Of a stretch of DNA of 64,000 nt, positions 9,009 to 16,657 are shown piece after piece. Origin of the DNA: CAYRHJ01 sp964424105. GTDB lineage: Bacteria > Planctomycetota > Phycisphaerae > UBA1845. Each line of letters starts with the position of its first letter. Within the stretch, counting starts at the first letter, position 1. The notes beneath the pieces are model-generated. The model saw only the letters and a list, made by a program, of their open reading frames with translations, did not search any database and had not been told where the DNA came from. The DNA is taken from NCBI GenBank assembly GCA_964424105.1, contig CAYRHJ010000013.1, forward strand, positions 62,001 through 126,000. The letters are read 5' to 3'. Made by a program: the position numbers and the translations under genes.

Positions 9009-9698
9009 TCAAAATGTATTCGCGGGCCATCTCACGCCCGCTTCCGCGAGATTCCGCCCACCCGATTCCAACTCGTCTACCAGCTCCCTCAAATCGGAAT
9101 AAACGACGACAGCCCCTGCCTGCGTTAAGCGCGACGCCGTACAGGCCCCGTTCGACACGCCCACCGCCGGCAGACTGATCTCGGACGCGGAGTGCACCAA
9201 CTCGACCGACGCAGCAGCCACCAGGACCACGTCCGACTCCGCGTTGATCTGTTTCAATCGCTCAACGCGCCGACCTCCCTCCGCTGACAATCCGTGCATC
9301 TCCAGAAAATGAACAGATAAACCAGCCGCGTCAAGAAGACGTTGTCGTGCCCCCCGGTTCGATCCACGAGTCACCAGAACGCAATTCGCCAATTTCGCCA
9401 ATCGCCGCATGGCTTCGCTCGCATCCGGTTGAATGACAGAAATCGAAAGCGACGCGTCATGTTCCAACCCAGCGATAAACTGTTGCTTTAACGCCGCGAT
9501 CTGCTTGGGTTTAGCCCCAGCCACCCACTGATCCGCAGGTTTAGCCGAACGAATCAATCGCCAAAACCGCGCTCGGTCAGTTCGAGGCAGGCCTAGGGCG
9601 GATGCTGCATCACTGTAAGATTTCCAGTATCCCGGCTCGCCTTCAAAAAGCGGGCCATCCATTTCCAAGATCAGACGCGGTCGACGGATTGGTGTCAT
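9009..9698 (-). CDS. HAD-superfamily-like protein with degenerate catalytic motifs
   Basis: A 229-residue protein whose N-terminus LILEMDGPLFEGE aligns with motif I of haloacid dehalogenase hydrolases (DxDGTL), followed by a helical cap, motif II as LVTRGSN (about residue 120), and a hydrophobic strand DVVLVAAASVEL where motif IV (GDS/DD) would be. The nucleophilic first Asp of motif I is Glu, and the metal-binding acidic pair of motif IV is missing. I therefore expect a non-catalytic or altered HAD-fold protein. It could also be a HAD relative acting on phosphorylated substrates by another route. It is divergent from the DoxX gene. Confidence 0.6.
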   Translation of the reverse strand: MTPIRRPRLILEMDGPLFEGEPGYWKSYSDAASALGLPRTDRARFWRLIRSAKPADQWVAGAKPKQIAALKQQFIAGLEHDASLSISVIQPDASEAMRRLAKLANCVLVTRGSNRGARQRLLDAAGLSVHFLEMHGLSAEGGRRVERLKQINAESDVVLVAAASVELVHSASEISLPAVGVSNGACTASRLTQAGAVVVYSDLRELVDELESGGRNLAEAGVRWPANTF

Positions 9699-9852
9699 GA
9701 ATATTCGCTTCCCAATCGCGAATCGTCATTGATGTTCAGGATCATCGGGTGGCCCATTCGAATATTGCGGAGGGATTGTAACAGCGGAACGTGATAGTAT
9801 CGTGCATAATGGTATAAGACGTCGAAGGCGAAGGGCGTCAAAATCCGTCACC

Positions 9853-9870
9853 TGACGTCACACGACGTCA
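9853..9870. promoter_or_regulatory. Candidate operator with TGACGTCA palindrome
   Basis: Between the divergent HAD-like and DoxX genes, the perfect palindrome TGACGTCA (9853-9860) is followed by a second half-matching ACGACGTCA (9862-9870). The closely repeated GACGTCA units about 90 bp upstream of the DoxX start look like a regulator binding site. No regulator gene is adjacent; the assignment rests only on symmetry and position. Confidence 0.3.
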
Positions 9871-9960
9871 CAGGAAGCAGTTCAAAGCGAGAGTGTCAAG
9901 CAAAACTGCCAATAAAGGCGATGAATGCAAATAGCCCCGAGTGGGGCAGGGGAGGTCCAG

Positions 9961-10512
9961 ATGAACGTGGCAACATCGGATAGGTGTTTGCGGGCGGCGC
10001 CATTGATGCTCCGCTTGGGAGTAGCGGCTGTGCTCGGTTACAGCGGATATCAGCATGTTTCAGGTGCTTTCAGCCCAGAAACCGGCGAATCGTTCCAGGC
10101 CACCGGAACTGGAATTCAGTTGGCTGCGAATTGGGCATCGGTTCTCGGTGCGAGCCAATTGGCTGTCGCGGCTGCGCTCTTGGTCGGGTTGTTTACCAGA
10201 ATAACCGCATTGGTTGTGCTGGGCGCCGCGGGCTATTGTGCGTTCGCAGCCTTTAGCGGCGGCGATCCGACTGCCCTGACCAGTGCAACGGGCAGCGACG
10301 TCGTTCAAAGCGCTGACCTCGTTCAAAGCGCTGACCTCGTTCAAACCAAAGCCGGGGTATCGCAGGTCGCGGCTCAGATTTTCGAGACGAGTGGAGCCGC
10401 GCTTCTCTTGCTGGCGGCTGTTTGTGCTTCGTTGCTCGTATCCGGTGCGGGGTGTCTTTCTTGGGACACGCGGCGGGCCGGTCGGGCCAAGGCCGGCGGG
10501 GCGGCGCTCTAA
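9961..10512 (+). CDS. DoxX family membrane protein
   Basis: From the ATG at 9961, which has GGGGAGG about 6 nt upstream, the product is 183 residues with four hydrophobic segments: LRAAPLMLRLGVAAVLGYSG, the segment around LGASQLAVAAALLVGLFT, ITALVVLGAAGYCAFAAFSG and a C-terminal SGAALLLLAAVCASLLVSG. This is the DoxX/SURF4-like four-helix plan. The loop before the last helix contains SADLVQ twice, encoded by an exact 18-bp tandem duplication (10303-10338) with a partial third copy. Members are linked to thiol redox or quinone chemistry, but the role here is unknown. The 12 codons upstream in the same frame (ATG at 9925) lack a ribosome-binding site. Confidence 0.78.
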   Translation: MNVATSDRCLRAAPLMLRLGVAAVLGYSGYQHVSGAFSPETGESFQATGTGIQLAANWASVLGASQLAVAAALLVGLFTRITALVVLGAAGYCAFAAFSGGDPTALTSATGSDVVQSADLVQSADLVQTKAGVSQVAAQIFETSGAALLLLAAVCASLLVSGAGCLSWDTRRAGRAKAGGAAL

Positions 10513-10801
10513 TCATCGAGACCCCACCCATCGCTGCGCGATGGATGGGGCACCCGCGCAAGAATTGACAGGATTTACAAGATTGACAGGATGAATGCGG
10601 GCCGGTCGGTGATCGGCGCGTTTATAAGACCCGCGACATTCGGCTACACGCTGTGGTCATCGACTCCCCCACCTCCAAAGGAGGTGGGCCACCCGGGCAT
10701 ATGAAGACCGCTCGCTTTGCGGTCGCGGCTCTGAAATGTGGCGGGTAAGACCCGCGTTACAAGCAATCGTGGTGGGGGTGGTTAGGCGGTGGTGGGGGTG
10801 G
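10513..10801. repeat. Cluster of dispersed hairpin repeats and a 20-bp tandem repeat
   Basis: No gene. Contains a hairpin CCATCGC-tgc-GCGATGG (10527-10545, also at 22184-22202), a GACAGGATTTACAAG/GATTGACAGGATGAA-type repeat (10567-10596), the CCACCTCC-aaa-GGAGGTGG hairpin (10661-10695), a GACCGCTCGC...GCGGCTC copy (10706-10735) and a 20-bp direct tandem of GTGGTGGGGGTGGTTAGGCG (10769-10808) that extends into the stop codon of the RND gene. Confidence 0.75.
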
Positions 10802-13800
10802 TTAGGCGGTGGTGGGGATGGCGTTGGCTGGGGTCCAAAATCGCCGGAGCATGCCTTTTGCGTCTTCGAGGATCATGTAGAGGGAGGGCACCGCAAAGAG
10901 TGTTAGCACGGTCGCGAAGGCGACGCCCCCGGCGATGGAAACTCCCATGGGGATCAGAATTCTGGCCTGAAAAGACGTTTCGCTGAGCAGCGGTGCCAGG
11001 CCTAGGATGGTGGTAATCGAGGTCAGCAGGATGGCTCGCAATCGTTGAGTTCCGCCGTCGATGACGGCTTGGTAGGGCGTGGCGCCTTCATCTCTTCTGC
11101 GGTTGATCCAATTCACCAGGACCAAGGAATCATTCACGACGATGCCGGTGAGGGCTACGATGCCGATGAGCGAGAGAATGGTGAGCGGGAATCCCATGAT
11201 GTAGTGCCCGATGACGGCACCGACGATGCCAAACGGTATGGCGACCATGACAATGATCGGTTGGATGTAGCTCTTGAAGAGTGCGGCTAGTATCACATAG
11301 ATCAAGGCGGCGGCGATGAGAAAATCTCGCCAGAGGGAGCCGAAGGACTTGACGAATTCGCGCTGCTGTCCGCCGAATTCGAATTCGATGCCTGGAAACT
11401 GCTGCTGCCATTTGGGAAAAGAGGTCGCGACGGCAGCGTTGATGCGGTTGGCATTGCCGGCGGCTTCATCGACGTCGGCGGTGATGGTCACGGTGCGTTT
11501 TTGGTTTTTTCGTTTGATGGTCGCATAGGCACGGCCCTCGTTGATGTGGGCTACTTCCCGGAAAGGCACGAGTTCGCCGTTGTCGGTCTTGACCCACATG
11601 GATTCGACGTCGGAAATTCCGCGGCGGTGTTCGATGGGATAGCGGACCATGATCTTGACGTCTTCTCGTGCCCGTTGCACCTTTCGAGCCTCGATGCCGT
11701 AGAATGCCCCCCGTATTTGTGTGGCCAGGGACTGCGTGGTCAGTCCGGTGGCCCGTGCGGACTTGAGCAGCTCGATTTGGACCTCGCGTCTGCCGGCGTC
11801 GAAATCGTCATCGATGTCGTAGATTCCTTCGTATTCGGACAACTCCGTCTTCACCAGCCGAGCGACCTCGCGGAGTTGTTGGATGTCGGCGCCGCTGATC
11901 TCGAACTGAATGGCGGCGCCGCCGGGTCCGCCGTGAACGGCTGAATATCGCAGGGCATTCATTCCGGGGATGTCGGACGTGTCTTCGCGAAGCTGCCGCA
12001 GAATATCTTCGCTGTTTCGTGGGCGTTCTTCGATGGAGGTCAGCTCGAAAATCACTTGTCCGAGGTGTGAGGAGACGCCGGCGGTTCCGCCTTGTTCGTC
12101 GTATTGCACGCCCATCATGGTGAACATGGAAACAAGATCCGGCAAGGACATGGCGGCTTGTTCAATGGTTTGAATGGCTGCATCGGTTTCGCTGATGGGC
12201 GTGCCGACGGACATTTCCAAGTTGGCGATGAGGGTTTCGGAGTCCAATTTCTGAAAGTAAACGAAGGGCACGCGTTCGCCGGCCACCATGCCGAGCGACA
12301 TGATGAGGCCGCCGACCATCAGGGTGACGGTCACGTAACGGTAGGTTACGGCTTTGCGCAGAATTCGTTCATACCCGCCCAATAAGACGTTTTGCAGGGC
12401 ATAGATGTGTATGCGATTCAGGGCGTGCTGAGCGCGACCGAAGATCGATCGGGTTCGCATCTGCATGGACGTCTTGGCGGGGCGTAACCATTCGGCCAGA
12501 TGCGACGGGAGCAGTGAAAGCGACTCGAAGAGCGAGACGGCTAGGGCACAGGAGACGATGATGGGCAGGACGCCCATGAAATCGCCGATCTGCCCCTCGA
12601 TGAACATCAAGGGTAGAAAGGCCACGACGGTTGTGGCCACGGCGCACACGACGGGCCAAGCGACCGCCTCAGCGCCAGCGATGGCGGCGAGTCTGGGTGA
12701 TTCGCCTTGTTCGACGCGGGTGAAAATGTGTTCACCGACGATGATGGCATCGTCGACCAGAAGTCCGAGAACGACGATCAACCCGAACATGCTCATCAGG
12801 TTGAGCGAGACGCCGAAGGTCTTCATAACGATCAAGGTGCCGAACAAAGCGAGAAGCAGACCGGCCATCACCCAAAAGGCCACGCGCCAATTGAGGAAGA
12901 ACAAGAGTGAAAGAAAAACGAAGATAAGCCCCCAGAAGCCGTTTCGCTGCAAGAGTTCGAGGCGTCCCTCGATGAAGCGGGCGAGGTCTGTTGAAGTGGC
13001 CATGATGCCGTCGGGGGGCAAGGGATCATCGTAGGCCTTTTGGTAGACCTGCTCCACGGCGTCTCGAATTCCGAGGCGGTGTTTGATGGCAGCGAACCAG
13101 TCCCGATTCAGGGGTTGTTGCATCTTTCCGGCCACGTAGGCCTTTGCTTTCTTGGCGATATCGACGGCGTCCTGGTGTCCGGATTTGAAAATGGTAACGC
13201 CCACGGCGGGTTTGGCGTTGAATCGGCCTTTGACGTCGGTGTCTTCGAAGCCATCGATGACCGTGGCGATCTGGTCGATGCGCAGGGACTTTCCGTCGTC
13301 GTCGCTGCGGAGGATGATTCGTCCGATGCTGGCTGCGCGGTCTTCTTCGCCGAGGGTGCGGACGCTGATGTTGGCGTCACGCGTTCGCAGTTGCCCGCCG
13401 GGGAGGTCGAGGTTTGCTTGACGGACGGCGAGGGCGACTTCCGGCAGTGACAGACGGTGTTCGAGCAGCTTGGCCGGTTTCACTTCGATGCTGATTTCGT
13501 CCGCGCGATTGCCTTGAAGGACGACTTTGGTGATACCCGGAATGGCCAACAATTCATCGCGCATTCTCTCGCCGATTTGCTTCAGTTTTTTTTCGTCGAC
13601 GTCGCCGTAATAGGAGACGTGGATGACGGGGATTTGGGGTTCGAGCTTGGCCACCTGGGATTCTTCCGCTTCTTCGGGAAAATCTTCGGGTGGGATGACG
13701 TCGATGGCGGCTTTGACATCCGTGACGACCTGGTCGGCGTCGCGGACGTCGTTGTATAGCACGAGCACGATGTTGCAGAATCCTTCGCCGATGCTGGTCA

Positions 13801-14041
13801 GCACCTCGTCGATCTCTTCAATGTCCTTGATGGCTTCCTCGATCTTGATGGCAACGCCTTTTTCCAACTCAACGGGCGAGGCTCCCGGATAGATCGTGCT
13901 GATCATGATTCGATGGGGATTCAGTTCTGGAAACATCTCCCGGGTGAGCGTGAATCCCGAATAGGCGCCGCCGACGAGGATGGTCCACGTGCACAGCCCG
14001 ACTAAGACGGGGTTTCGTACACTAAAGCCGGGCAGTGACAT
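10802..14041 (-). CDS. RND efflux permease, AcrB/HAE1-like, orphan
   Basis: A 1079-residue inner-membrane pump with the full RND architecture: helix 1 (residues 12-30), large periplasmic domain, helices 2-6 around residues 360-510, second periplasmic domain, and a final helix block near 900-1060. The helix-4 proton-relay motif reads LGLLVDDAIIVGEHIF, with the paired Asp residues of hydrophobe/amphiphile exporters rather than the DFG...DS/DG motif of metal pumps. GGAG lies about 9 nt before the ATG. Unlike the metal pump on the other side, no adaptor or outer-membrane gene is adjacent, so partners must be encoded elsewhere. Its stop codon lies within a 20-bp tandem repeat. Confidence 0.92.
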   Translation of the reverse strand: MSLPGFSVRNPVLVGLCTWTILVGGAYSGFTLTREMFPELNPHRIMISTIYPGASPVELEKGVAIKIEEAIKDIEEIDEVLTSIGEGFCNIVLVLYNDVRDADQVVTDVKAAIDVIPPEDFPEEAEESQVAKLEPQIPVIHVSYYGDVDEKKLKQIGERMRDELLAIPGITKVVLQGNRADEISIEVKPAKLLEHRLSLPEVALAVRQANLDLPGGQLRTRDANISVRTLGEEDRAASIGRIILRSDDDGKSLRIDQIATVIDGFEDTDVKGRFNAKPAVGVTIFKSGHQDAVDIAKKAKAYVAGKMQQPLNRDWFAAIKHRLGIRDAVEQVYQKAYDDPLPPDGIMATSTDLARFIEGRLELLQRNGFWGLIFVFLSLLFFLNWRVAFWVMAGLLLALFGTLIVMKTFGVSLNLMSMFGLIVVLGLLVDDAIIVGEHIFTRVEQGESPRLAAIAGAEAVAWPVVCAVATTVVAFLPLMFIEGQIGDFMGVLPIIVSCALAVSLFESLSLLPSHLAEWLRPAKTSMQMRTRSIFGRAQHALNRIHIYALQNVLLGGYERILRKAVTYRYVTVTLMVGGLIMSLGMVAGERVPFVYFQKLDSETLIANLEMSVGTPISETDAAIQTIEQAAMSLPDLVSMFTMMGVQYDEQGGTAGVSSHLGQVIFELTSIEERPRNSEDILRQLREDTSDIPGMNALRYSAVHGGPGGAAIQFEISGADIQQLREVARLVKTELSEYEGIYDIDDDFDAGRREVQIELLKSARATGLTTQSLATQIRGAFYGIEARKVQRAREDVKIMVRYPIEHRRGISDVESMWVKTDNGELVPFREVAHINEGRAYATIKRKNQKRTVTITADVDEAAGNANRINAAVATSFPKWQQQFPGIEFEFGGQQREFVKSFGSLWRDFLIAAALIYVILAALFKSYIQPIIVMVAIPFGIVGAVIGHYIMGFPLTILSLIGIVALTGIVVNDSLVLVNWINRRRDEGATPYQAVIDGGTQRLRAILLTSITTILGLAPLLSETSFQARILIPMGVSIAGGVAFATVLTLFAVPSLYMILEDAKGMLRRFWTPANAIPTTA

Positions 14042-14320
14042 TCACCGATGCTCCGTGTTCCAGACGATGGCCTTTGCCTGTACTTGGCTTCTTGGCGGCA
14101 CGAAATGTTAAACGATTGGGCCTGTGTCGGTTAGAGCGCTGCGAAAAATCTGGACCACGGGTCGGGGTGCGACGCCTGGTTCGGTTCGGGATGACCGGTG
14201 GGTTCAGGGGTCGGCGATAGAAGACGCGCGGGGAGCCTTCTGAGCGGTGGCGGGGACGAATTTGTTGGTTTTGTCACGCAAATGTAACACAGATTGACGA
14301 ACGATTGGCCGATTCGTAGT

Positions 14321-14749
14321 ATGATGTGCGTGACCAAGGACATTTTCCTCATCAGCGTCGCTTCGTGGTTGGCGGCTGTGCCTACGCTCTGCCGGGCGGA
14401 GATTCTGTCGGGTTGCTGTAGCTCGTCGCGAAGCCCCGCAAATTGCGACGACGGCATGGCGGGTTGTATTGCGCCCTGCGCGGATGACGACTGCGGTGAG
14501 CATGCTGATCCCTCGCGTTCGACGCCGTTGAAGGAATGCGGCGCCTGTGCGGGGGTGTGCGTCGGCGTGGTCAAGCCCGTCGATCACGGCGAGGCGACTA
14601 CGCTTGTTCCGCAGGTTTCATGGCTGATCAGTGATTTTGCAACCATGGCTGACTGCAGTCCGCAATCGTCGCTCGACTGTTTGCAGGATTCGTGTGCGGA
14701 GCGATTTCACCTACCGTTTCCGACCAGTGATATTCCCCTCTTGATTTGA
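14321..14749 (+). CDS. Cys-rich secreted protein at head of metal-efflux operon
   Basis: A 142-residue product from the ATG at 14321 with a signal peptide (DIFLISVASWLAAVPTLCRA) and a mature region rich in Cys: CC, then spaced Cys in NCDDGMAGCIAPCADDDC and ECGACAGVCVG, and later CSPQSSLDCLQDSC. There is no match to a family I know. It lies 99 bp upstream of, and in line with, the outer-membrane factor, adaptor and pump genes, so it is plausibly a periplasmic metal-binding accessory, analogous in position to CusF-like or CzcI-like proteins but not similar in sequence. The role is inferred from context only. Confidence 0.6.
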   Translation: MMCVTKDIFLISVASWLAAVPTLCRAEILSGCCSSSRSPANCDDGMAGCIAPCADDDCGEHADPSRSTPLKECGACAGVCVGVVKPVDHGEATTLVPQVSWLISDFATMADCSPQSSLDCLQDSCAERFHLPFPTSDIPLLI

Positions 14750-14848
14750 TTCCCACGGCCCATCGTTTGTGCTTGTCCGCGCGCGAGGTGCGACCCGTTC
14801 CGACCGCGCACAGGCATGCGAGCTTCGCAAGACCGTCGGGAATCAAGA

Positions 14849-16390
14849 ATGATCGTCCATCGTTATATTTTTGTTTTGGTCCTCGCTCTCGTCGCGACGG
14901 GATGCGTGATGGTCGACCCTCGCGTCGATTTCGACCGGGCGGGCGAGTTGTCCGTCAGGGCAGCCGGTGTGGGGCGATGGTTCGATCCCGAGCAGATGCA
15001 GTCAGACGCCGCCCACGTTGAACGGTGTTTGGAAGACGGCCTGACCGTGGAAGAAGCGGCTGAAGTCGCGTTGATCAACAACCCTGCCCTTCAAGCTGCG
15101 ATGTATGAAATCGGTGTTTCGCGGGCCGAGCTGGTGCAGGCGGGGCTACTCAGCAACCCTACGCTTGGGGTGGCCTTGCGACTGCCGGCGGGCGGCGGAT
15201 TGGCGAACGTGGATTTCGACTTGGCGCAGAGCATCGCGGAACTGTGGCAGATCCAACCCAGAACCCAGGCTGCGGAGCGAGATCTGGAGCAAACCATCCT
15301 ACGGGTTGCCCGATTGGCTGTTGAAACCGCTGCCCAAGCGCGCGAAGGCTATTACCGGGTGGTGGGTGCGGAGCGCCGACTAGCGTTGGCCGTCGAGAAT
15401 CAGGAAATCAGCCGGCAGATACTGGAGCTTTCGGAAGTTCGTCGCGATGCGGGTGCGGGCAGTGAACTCGACGTCAACCTGACGCGAGGGGTGCAGTTGG
15501 AGGTTGAACTGGCTGTGCGGCTGGCACGGTTGGAGGCGGCGTCCGCGCGACGGGCGTTGGCGACGATTCTGGGGCTTCCGACTGACGCGTCGAAGCTGAA
15601 CTTGTTGAATGGATTTCCCGAGCTGCCGGAACGGGATCTGATCGACGAGGAGTTGATCCGGCTTGCTGGTGACGAACGGCTGGATGTTATGGTGTTGCGC
15701 GAGTCGGCTTACAGCGCGGAAGCGCGGCTGATCCTGGAACATCGACGAACATTTGCGAACGTTTCGTTGGGTGTGGCCTTCGAACGCGACTCTCGCTCGC
15801 GGTCCAGCGGACGTGATTGGGCGGCTGACTCGGCCCGGGCATCGATCGCCGCGGGCCGACTTGCGCCGCCTGAATTCGAATCGCGGTCCGCGGGCGAGCG
15901 GGACAGCGAGTTCATCATCGGGCCGTCGTTGAGCATGGAATTGCCGATCTTCGACCAGAATCAGGCGCAGATTGCGAAAGCGCGATTTGTTTTGGAGCAG
16001 CGCCTGCGCTTGTTGGAAGGTCTGGAGAATTCACTGATTCAGGAAGTCCGCGAATCCGCCGACCGGGCTCGAACGGCGTGGGAGGCGGCGCGGTTCTACC
16101 GGGATCAGGTGCTGGTACAGGCGGAGCGGAATCTGGAGCTGTCGAGAGAGTCGTACAGAGCGGGTAAGTCGTCGATTTTGTCCGTGCTGGCTGCTCAGCA
16201 AAAGCATCTTGCGTCACGGGAAGGCTATTCGCGGACGTTGGAAGCGGCTGCGGCGGCGATCCCGAATTTGGAGCGCACCATCGGGCTGCCGTTCGCGAAG
16301 ATTCTGGAGCGGCTGGCGGATGACGAGGCAGGGGACGTATTGGGAGACGACGTGATTGGAACAGCGATTGGCGAGCCATCGGGTACGTAG
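14849..16390 (+). CDS. Outer-membrane efflux lipoprotein, CusC/CzcC (TolC family)
   Basis: A 513-residue TolC-type outer-membrane factor with a lipobox VATGC around residue 18, so it is probably lipid-anchored. Two OEP repeats are visible: one with LTVEEAAEVALINNPALQAA and ISRAELVQAGLLSNP-like sequence near the N-terminus (residues 75-120) and long heptad-like helices (LAVENQEISRQILELSE), the second beginning near SMELPIFDQNQAQIAKA and ending AAAAIPNLERTIG. It would form the outer-membrane channel for the adaptor and pump encoded just downstream. The ATG at 14849 is chosen because it gives a correct lipoprotein leader. Confidence 0.88.
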   Translation: MIVHRYIFVLVLALVATGCVMVDPRVDFDRAGELSVRAAGVGRWFDPEQMQSDAAHVERCLEDGLTVEEAAEVALINNPALQAAMYEIGVSRAELVQAGLLSNPTLGVALRLPAGGGLANVDFDLAQSIAELWQIQPRTQAAERDLEQTILRVARLAVETAAQAREGYYRVVGAERRLALAVENQEISRQILELSEVRRDAGAGSELDVNLTRGVQLEVELAVRLARLEAASARRALATILGLPTDASKLNLLNGFPELPERDLIDEELIRLAGDERLDVMVLRESAYSAEARLILEHRRTFANVSLGVAFERDSRSRSSGRDWAADSARASIAAGRLAPPEFESRSAGERDSEFIIGPSLSMELPIFDQNQAQIAKARFVLEQRLRLLEGLENSLIQEVRESADRARTAWEAARFYRDQVLVQAERNLELSRESYRAGKSSILSVLAAQQKHLASREGYSRTLEAAAAAIPNLERTIGLPFAKILERLADDEAGDVLGDDVIGTAIGEPSGT

Positions 16391-16657
16391 TGGTTCGTGG
16401 CGGGTGAAAGCGGCCCTTCCCATTCTTGGAGACGCGGACCACCGGACAAATCATCGGCTCCCCCACCTCCAAAGGAGGTGGGCCACCCGACTGGATTCCG
16501 GCGTTCGCCGGAATGACGGATGGAGGCGGTGGCGGGTCGGACATCGTTGGAAGAGAAGACCGCTCGCTTTGCGCTCGCGGCTCGTAAAAGACTTGGTCGC
16601 GGGTCGGGAAGTGGCGTCGCGGGTTGGGCAAGTACATTAGGAAAGTTGAGATCGATC
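16391..16657. repeat. Spacer with three hairpin repeats
   Basis: Between the outer-membrane factor and adaptor genes lie, in order, the CCACCTCC-aaa-GGAGGTGG hairpin (16457-16489), ATTCCGGCG-ttCGCCGGAAT (16495-16514) and a GACCGCTCGC...GCGGCTCGTAAAA copy (16558-16589). The same three types lie in the same left-to-right order at 7503-7667, there with the first and third inverted. They interrupt an otherwise compact operon. Confidence 0.75.

Noticed and set aside
14131..14587. Minus-strand frames opposite the Cys-rich gene
   Set aside because: Shadow frames of the high-G+C coding strand; the plus-strand product has a signal peptide and operon context.
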